Shown piece after piece: positions 61,036-64,000 of a stretch of 64,000 nt of DNA. Every line of letters starts with the position of its first letter. The first letter of the stretch is position 1. The position numbers were made by a program, and so were the translations under genes. Source of the DNA: an uncultured bacterium (GTDB taxonomy: Bacteria; Planctomycetota; UBA1135; GCA-002686595); contig CALEMP010000202.1 in the NCBI GenBank assembly GCA_937910685.1, positions 24,040-88,039 on the forward strand, read 5' to 3'. The notes below the pieces were generated by a model. It saw only the letters and a list, made by a program, of their open reading frames with translations. It was not told the origin of the DNA and searched no databases.

Positions 61036-61965
61036 ATGTTGATCGCCATTACTGGAGGAACCGGCTTCATCGGCCGTTATGTGATCCGCCGCCTCTTGGC
61101 GGACGGCCACCAAGTGCGTGCCCTTTGCCGCCCGGGGCGCGAGAGTGCCCTCGAGGATCTCAGCCATGAGAATCTCCTGTTCCACACGGGTGACCTGGTG
61201 GATGGGGATTCCCTGGACGGTTTCTTGGCGGATGCGCGCTACCTGATCCATCTAGCCAGCGCCCACGACCACTTCACCGATGAGCAGATGCAGTTGGTCA
61301 ACGTCAAGGGCAGCGAGAACCTGGTTGCGGAAGCTCGGGCTCAACGAACCCCTGACAATTTTCAGTTTGTGGTGGTCAGTTCCGCAGTCATCGGCGTTCC
61401 GGTCTACAGCTATTACCGGGACTCCAAGCGCGTGCAGGAGAAAATCTTCCGGGCCTCCCAGTTCCCGTGGGTCAGTTTCCGCCCGACCCTCGTCTATGGG
61501 GTGGACGACATCCGCCACACCGCTCCCTTGCTGCGCCGCTGCGCCGAAGCCAAGGGCACCTATTGGATTTTCCACGAGGGCCTCTCCAAGATCAACCCCG
61601 TCCATGTGGATGACATGGTGGACGCCATCGTGCGCTTCTTGGACTACGAGCGCGGCAAGGAAGACTACCGCATATTCGAAATCGCCGGCCCCGCGGGGAT
61701 CCCCTTCAATCAATTTGTAGACACGGTCATCGAAGCCACCGGTGGCGGAGTCAAACGGCGCAATATCCCCCGCCGCTGGGTCGAACGAATCACCACGTTC
61801 TTGCACATCTTCAAAGACATGACCAAAGCCCGCAGAGGCGCGGGTTACTTCTCTCTACACCACGAACACAACATCCTCCCCGCCCAGGAAGAACTCGGCT
61901 GGCAACCGCGGTCCTTTGCCGATGGGCTCAAGGACATCACCGCCACCGACTGGTGGCGCGAGTGA
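61036..61965 (+). CDS. SDR-family NAD(P)-dependent epimerase/reductase
   Basis: A 309-residue extended or atypical SDR protein. I place the start at the ATG at 61036 (MLIAITGGTGFIGRYVIRRL), where the first strand and GxxGxxG loop begin; the open frame upstream has no homology. SSAVIGVPVYSYYRDSKRVQ contains the catalytic-type YxxxK (YRDSK), and FRPTLVYGVDDIRHTAPLLR with INPVHVDDMVDAIVRFLDY are substrate-side blocks. It is related to nucleoside-diphosphate-sugar epimerases and NDUFA9-like proteins, so sugar-nucleotide and other small-molecule substrates are both possible. It is divergent from the glycan operon and convergent with the beta-propeller gene. Confidence 0.86.
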   Translation: MLIAITGGTGFIGRYVIRRLLADGHQVRALCRPGRESALEDLSHENLLFHTGDLVDGDSLDGFLADARYLIHLASAHDHFTDEQMQLVNVKGSENLVAEARAQRTPDNFQFVVVSSAVIGVPVYSYYRDSKRVQEKIFRASQFPWVSFRPTLVYGVDDIRHTAPLLRRCAEAKGTYWIFHEGLSKINPVHVDDMVDAIVRFLDYERGKEDYRIFEIAGPAGIPFNQFVDTVIEATGGGVKRRNIPRRWVERITTFLHIFKDMTKARRGAGYFSLHHEHNILPAQEELGWQPRSFADGLKDITATDWWRE

Positions 61966-62030
61966 TCCCGCGAATCCAGTGATTCGTTAGGTGGTGACAC
62001 GGAACCCAGTTCCGCATGACCGCCTCCTGA

Positions 62031-63512
62031 TCAGCGTACCTGGGGCTGCACGGGAATCTGAATCAGGGTGTAGTAAGCCCTGGGATCGACCAACGCTTCC
62101 CCCCCTTGAGAGCGCAGGCCCTTGGGTCGGAGCTCATGCACGTAGCCTGATCGCAGCCCATTGACTTCGAGCAGGACCCCCATGTTATCTGGGTCGATGG
62201 TCACGGCCAGAACCTCACACTTGGCCTGGTCCACCTCGGGGCTGCCGTAGTCCGAGTGCAGCATGTAGGTGTAGCTCGCCACAGACCAAAGTTTGGGGTC
62301 GGCGGCGGTCTTGGGGTCGAGGGCTTGGGTGAAGCGCACGTGGAAACCGTTCGGGCGGGCCGAAACCGTGTGCATCTCAAAGGGCACTGCTCCGGTCCAG
62401 GAAAGTCGCTCGAGGCCAAAGCGCTCGGAACCCTGGCTGGCCCAGCCGCGGTCGGTTTCACCGATCAACATGGAACCATCAGGTCCCCAGCAAACGCGAA
62501 TCGCTCCGCAGGAAAGGCCCTTACGGAAGGGATAGCAGGCTCCCTGCCAGTGGCCGCCCACCTGTTCGAGACTGACGCGCATGACTTCCGCAGAGAACTG
62601 GTCGACCACGAAGATCTGGCCCTCATAGGGTCCAAACCGCCCGCCCGTCTCATCAAATACAAAACCGGCGGGAGAGCGACCCATCTCGTCGTAGGGAAAC
62701 CAAACCGCGGGCATTTGAAAGTGTGGCAGCAGTTTCGCAGCCTCGGGCATCAACACCCTGTTGGGGGTCTCCCCCGGATGGGGATAGGGCCAGAGCGGAT
62801 CCTCGCAAGAGGCCACGCCGAAGGGGTGCCCGTAAAAAGCCCCGGGAATCAGCTGGCTGAGCTTGCTGGCCCCAACCCATTCCCCTTGGTTGTCCGTGTA
62901 GAACAGATCGCCCCAGGGAGCTGCGGATAAGCCCGCGGGGGAACGCAGGCCGGAACATTCGGGGTGCATCTTGCCATCCCCGTCGATGCGCAGAGCAAAG
63001 CCGCGCCACTTCGGAGCGCCAAAGGGCTGGCCCCCAAAGGCCCGGTTGGTAGTCAGCCAAAGATCCCCCTCCTTGCCGCGCACGGGACCGAAGTTGTACT
63101 CGTGATAATTGCCCCCCACACGCCATTCATCGCAAACGGTCTCCACGGAATCAAAGGCGCCGTCCTGGTCCTGGTCCACAAGGCGCGAAAGTTCGCCCCG
63201 TTGAATCACCAGCACCGAATCATCTTCCTGCACGAGGAATCCAAGGGGCTCCTGCAATCCCTCCATGACCTTACGCCAGGAACAATTCAGGGGGTCTCCG
63301 TCGAAGACACCCTCCACGACCCAGACCTCGCCCCGGCGTGTCGCTACCAACACCCGATCCCCATGCCAAATCTCAAGAGCGCTGATCTCCAGCACTTCCC
63401 CCTCGGGCAAGGGCAAGGTTTCCAACAACCAAGGTTCCTGGCCTTCGGGAACTACAGCGGGAACTACAGCGAGATCACCGACAAAGGCCATCGCGGCCAG
63501 CAAACAAATCAT
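62031..63512 (-). CDS. Secreted six-bladed beta-propeller (sorbosone dehydrogenase-like, DUF7133-type) protein
   Basis: A 493-residue exported protein. The ATG at 63512 shares one base with the upstream stop (TAATG) and opens a signal peptide (MICLLAAMAFVGDLAVVPAV); a GTG at 63518 would add two residues. Repeated beta-propeller blades contain patterns such as VLVATRRGEVWVVEGVF, GPVRGKEGDLWLTTNRAFGG, GLSAAPWGDLFYTDNQGEW and FGPYEGQIFVVDQFSAEVMR. These match glucose/sorbosone-dehydrogenase-like propellers common in planctomycetes. A DQDQDGAFDSVE stretch resembles a calcium-binding loop. The last 100 residues form a separate beta domain. No heme motif is visible, unlike many longer relatives. 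Confidence 0.82.
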   Translation of the reverse strand: MICLLAAMAFVGDLAVVPAVVPEGQEPWLLETLPLPEGEVLEISALEIWHGDRVLVATRRGEVWVVEGVFDGDPLNCSWRKVMEGLQEPLGFLVQEDDSVLVIQRGELSRLVDQDQDGAFDSVETVCDEWRVGGNYHEYNFGPVRGKEGDLWLTTNRAFGGQPFGAPKWRGFALRIDGDGKMHPECSGLRSPAGLSAAPWGDLFYTDNQGEWVGASKLSQLIPGAFYGHPFGVASCEDPLWPYPHPGETPNRVLMPEAAKLLPHFQMPAVWFPYDEMGRSPAGFVFDETGGRFGPYEGQIFVVDQFSAEVMRVSLEQVGGHWQGACYPFRKGLSCGAIRVCWGPDGSMLIGETDRGWASQGSERFGLERLSWTGAVPFEMHTVSARPNGFHVRFTQALDPKTAADPKLWSVASYTYMLHSDYGSPEVDQAKCEVLAVTIDPDNMGVLLEVNGLRSGYVHELRPKGLRSQGGEALVDPRAYYTLIQIPVQPQVR

Positions 63513-64000
63513 TACCACACCAACTCCAGGCTTAAAGTTGCGCCAAAGCGCTCGGGATCCTCAGGCAGAGATTGCATGACAATAGGCCAGCGCAACTCTC
63601 CCGAAACGGACGACACAGGTGGGCGCCCAAAACCTTCCCCGAAGGAAAGGTCCAAATCATGACCACCGAGGGTCACGCGCCAAAGCCCTCGGGCCAAGGC
63701 CGACATCTGGGCACCTCCCATGGGACGCAGAACAAGATTCTGAGCAGCTGCGGCATTTTCGGCCACCACCGTCCAACGGCGCAACAAGCCCCGGCGACCC
63801 TTGCCGAGAACCGGCGTCAGGGTTTCTTCCACGGTCACTCCTTCCATGCCATATCGGAATACGGGTGCCTCCCCCAGAACCTGTTGGCGGCCCAACACAT
63901 GGAACCCAGCCTCGGCACCCACGGCCGTGGGCCAGGAATCCTCAGGGGAGTCCAAGCGCGCCAAGGCCATACCCGGGGGCATATCGATCACTCGCGAACC
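63512..64000 (-). CDS. C-terminal part of a protein running past the right edge
   Basis: The frame is open to the window end, so only about 162 C-terminal residues are seen. The chain is beta-rich (FHVLGRQQVLGEAPVFRYGM, VTVEETLTPVLGKGRRGLLR, LARGLWRVTLGGHDLDLSFG) and has no recognised catalytic motif. In planctomycete genomes similar segments close large secreted proteins next to beta-propeller genes, which suggests the two act together. The start lies outside the window, so size and full function are unknown. It overlaps the propeller gene by one base. Confidence 0.6.
   Translation of the reverse strand, partial: GSRVIDMPPGMALARLDSPEDSWPTAVGAEAGFHVLGRQQVLGEAPVFRYGMEGVTVEETLTPVLGKGRRGLLRRWTVVAENAAAAQNLVLRPMGGAQMSALARGLWRVTLGGHDLDLSFGEGFGRPPVSSVSGELRWPIVMQSLPEDPERFGATLSLELVW

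Overview
The window is GC-rich, densely packed bacterial DNA that most likely comes from the Planctomycetota. The strongest markers are a DUF1501 plus PSCyt1/DUF1549/DUF1553 pair (51750-56557), a small protein of the Verrucomicrobia/Planctomycetes-restricted Minf_1886 family (12211-12624), a DUF5658 protein, a secreted beta-propeller of the kind common in PVC bacteria, and many sulfatase-fold and exopolysaccharide genes. The assignment rests on recognised families, not on a database search. One tRNA gene is present. I see no rRNA, CRISPR array, transposase or phage gene.

Layout. Positions 1-8181 (minus strand) carry nucleotide-sugar genes (rmlD fragment, rmlA, a UDP-glucuronate 4-epimerase-like enzyme, glmS, UDP-xylose synthase), then a FecR-like lipoprotein, accC, accB and moaC. 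Positions 8491-24075 hold a secreted S41 protease (plus strand), an AI-2E-type permease, the Minf_1886 protein, holB and tmk, a sulfatase-fold lipoprotein coupled to a TPR/zinc-peptidase protein, a lipoprotein amidase (plus strand), gmd, uppP and ald. Positions 24336-29815 (plus strand) hold tRNA-Val(GAC), a secreted HtrA-like protease and a four-gene carbamoyltransferase module. That module resembles sxtI/J/K/L of saxitoxin clusters and has a fused SGNH-SxtK-like protein. Next come a polysaccharide deacetylase and a GNAT protein, a 98-bp inverted-repeat element, ftcD, a DUF4259 protein and a B12-binding radical SAM protein.

Positions 35979-60420 (minus strand) form a large surface-glycan locus: eight GT4 and two GT2 glycosyltransferases, a membrane sulfatase-fold protein, an unassigned helical-toroid-like protein, an NAD-dependent epimerase homologue and, at its promoter-proximal end, a polyprenyl glycosylphosphotransferase. 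It is interrupted by truD, a DUF5658 protein and the DUF1501/DUF1553 pair. The right edge has an SDR epimerase (plus strand), a secreted beta-propeller protein and a gene cut by the window end.

How the genes fit together. The left cluster supplies dTDP-sugars, UDP-xylose, UDP-galacturonate and glucosamine-6-phosphate. gmd supplies the GDP-deoxymannose branch and uppP recycles the lipid carrier. The glycosylphosphotransferase and the glycosyltransferases would assemble the glycan. The deacetylase, acetyltransferase, sulfatase-fold proteins and perhaps the carbamoyltransferase module could decorate it. No flippase, polymerase or outer-membrane exporter is visible here. Many adjacent genes overlap by 1-4 bp (ATGA, GTGA, TGATG), which indicates tightly coupled operons.
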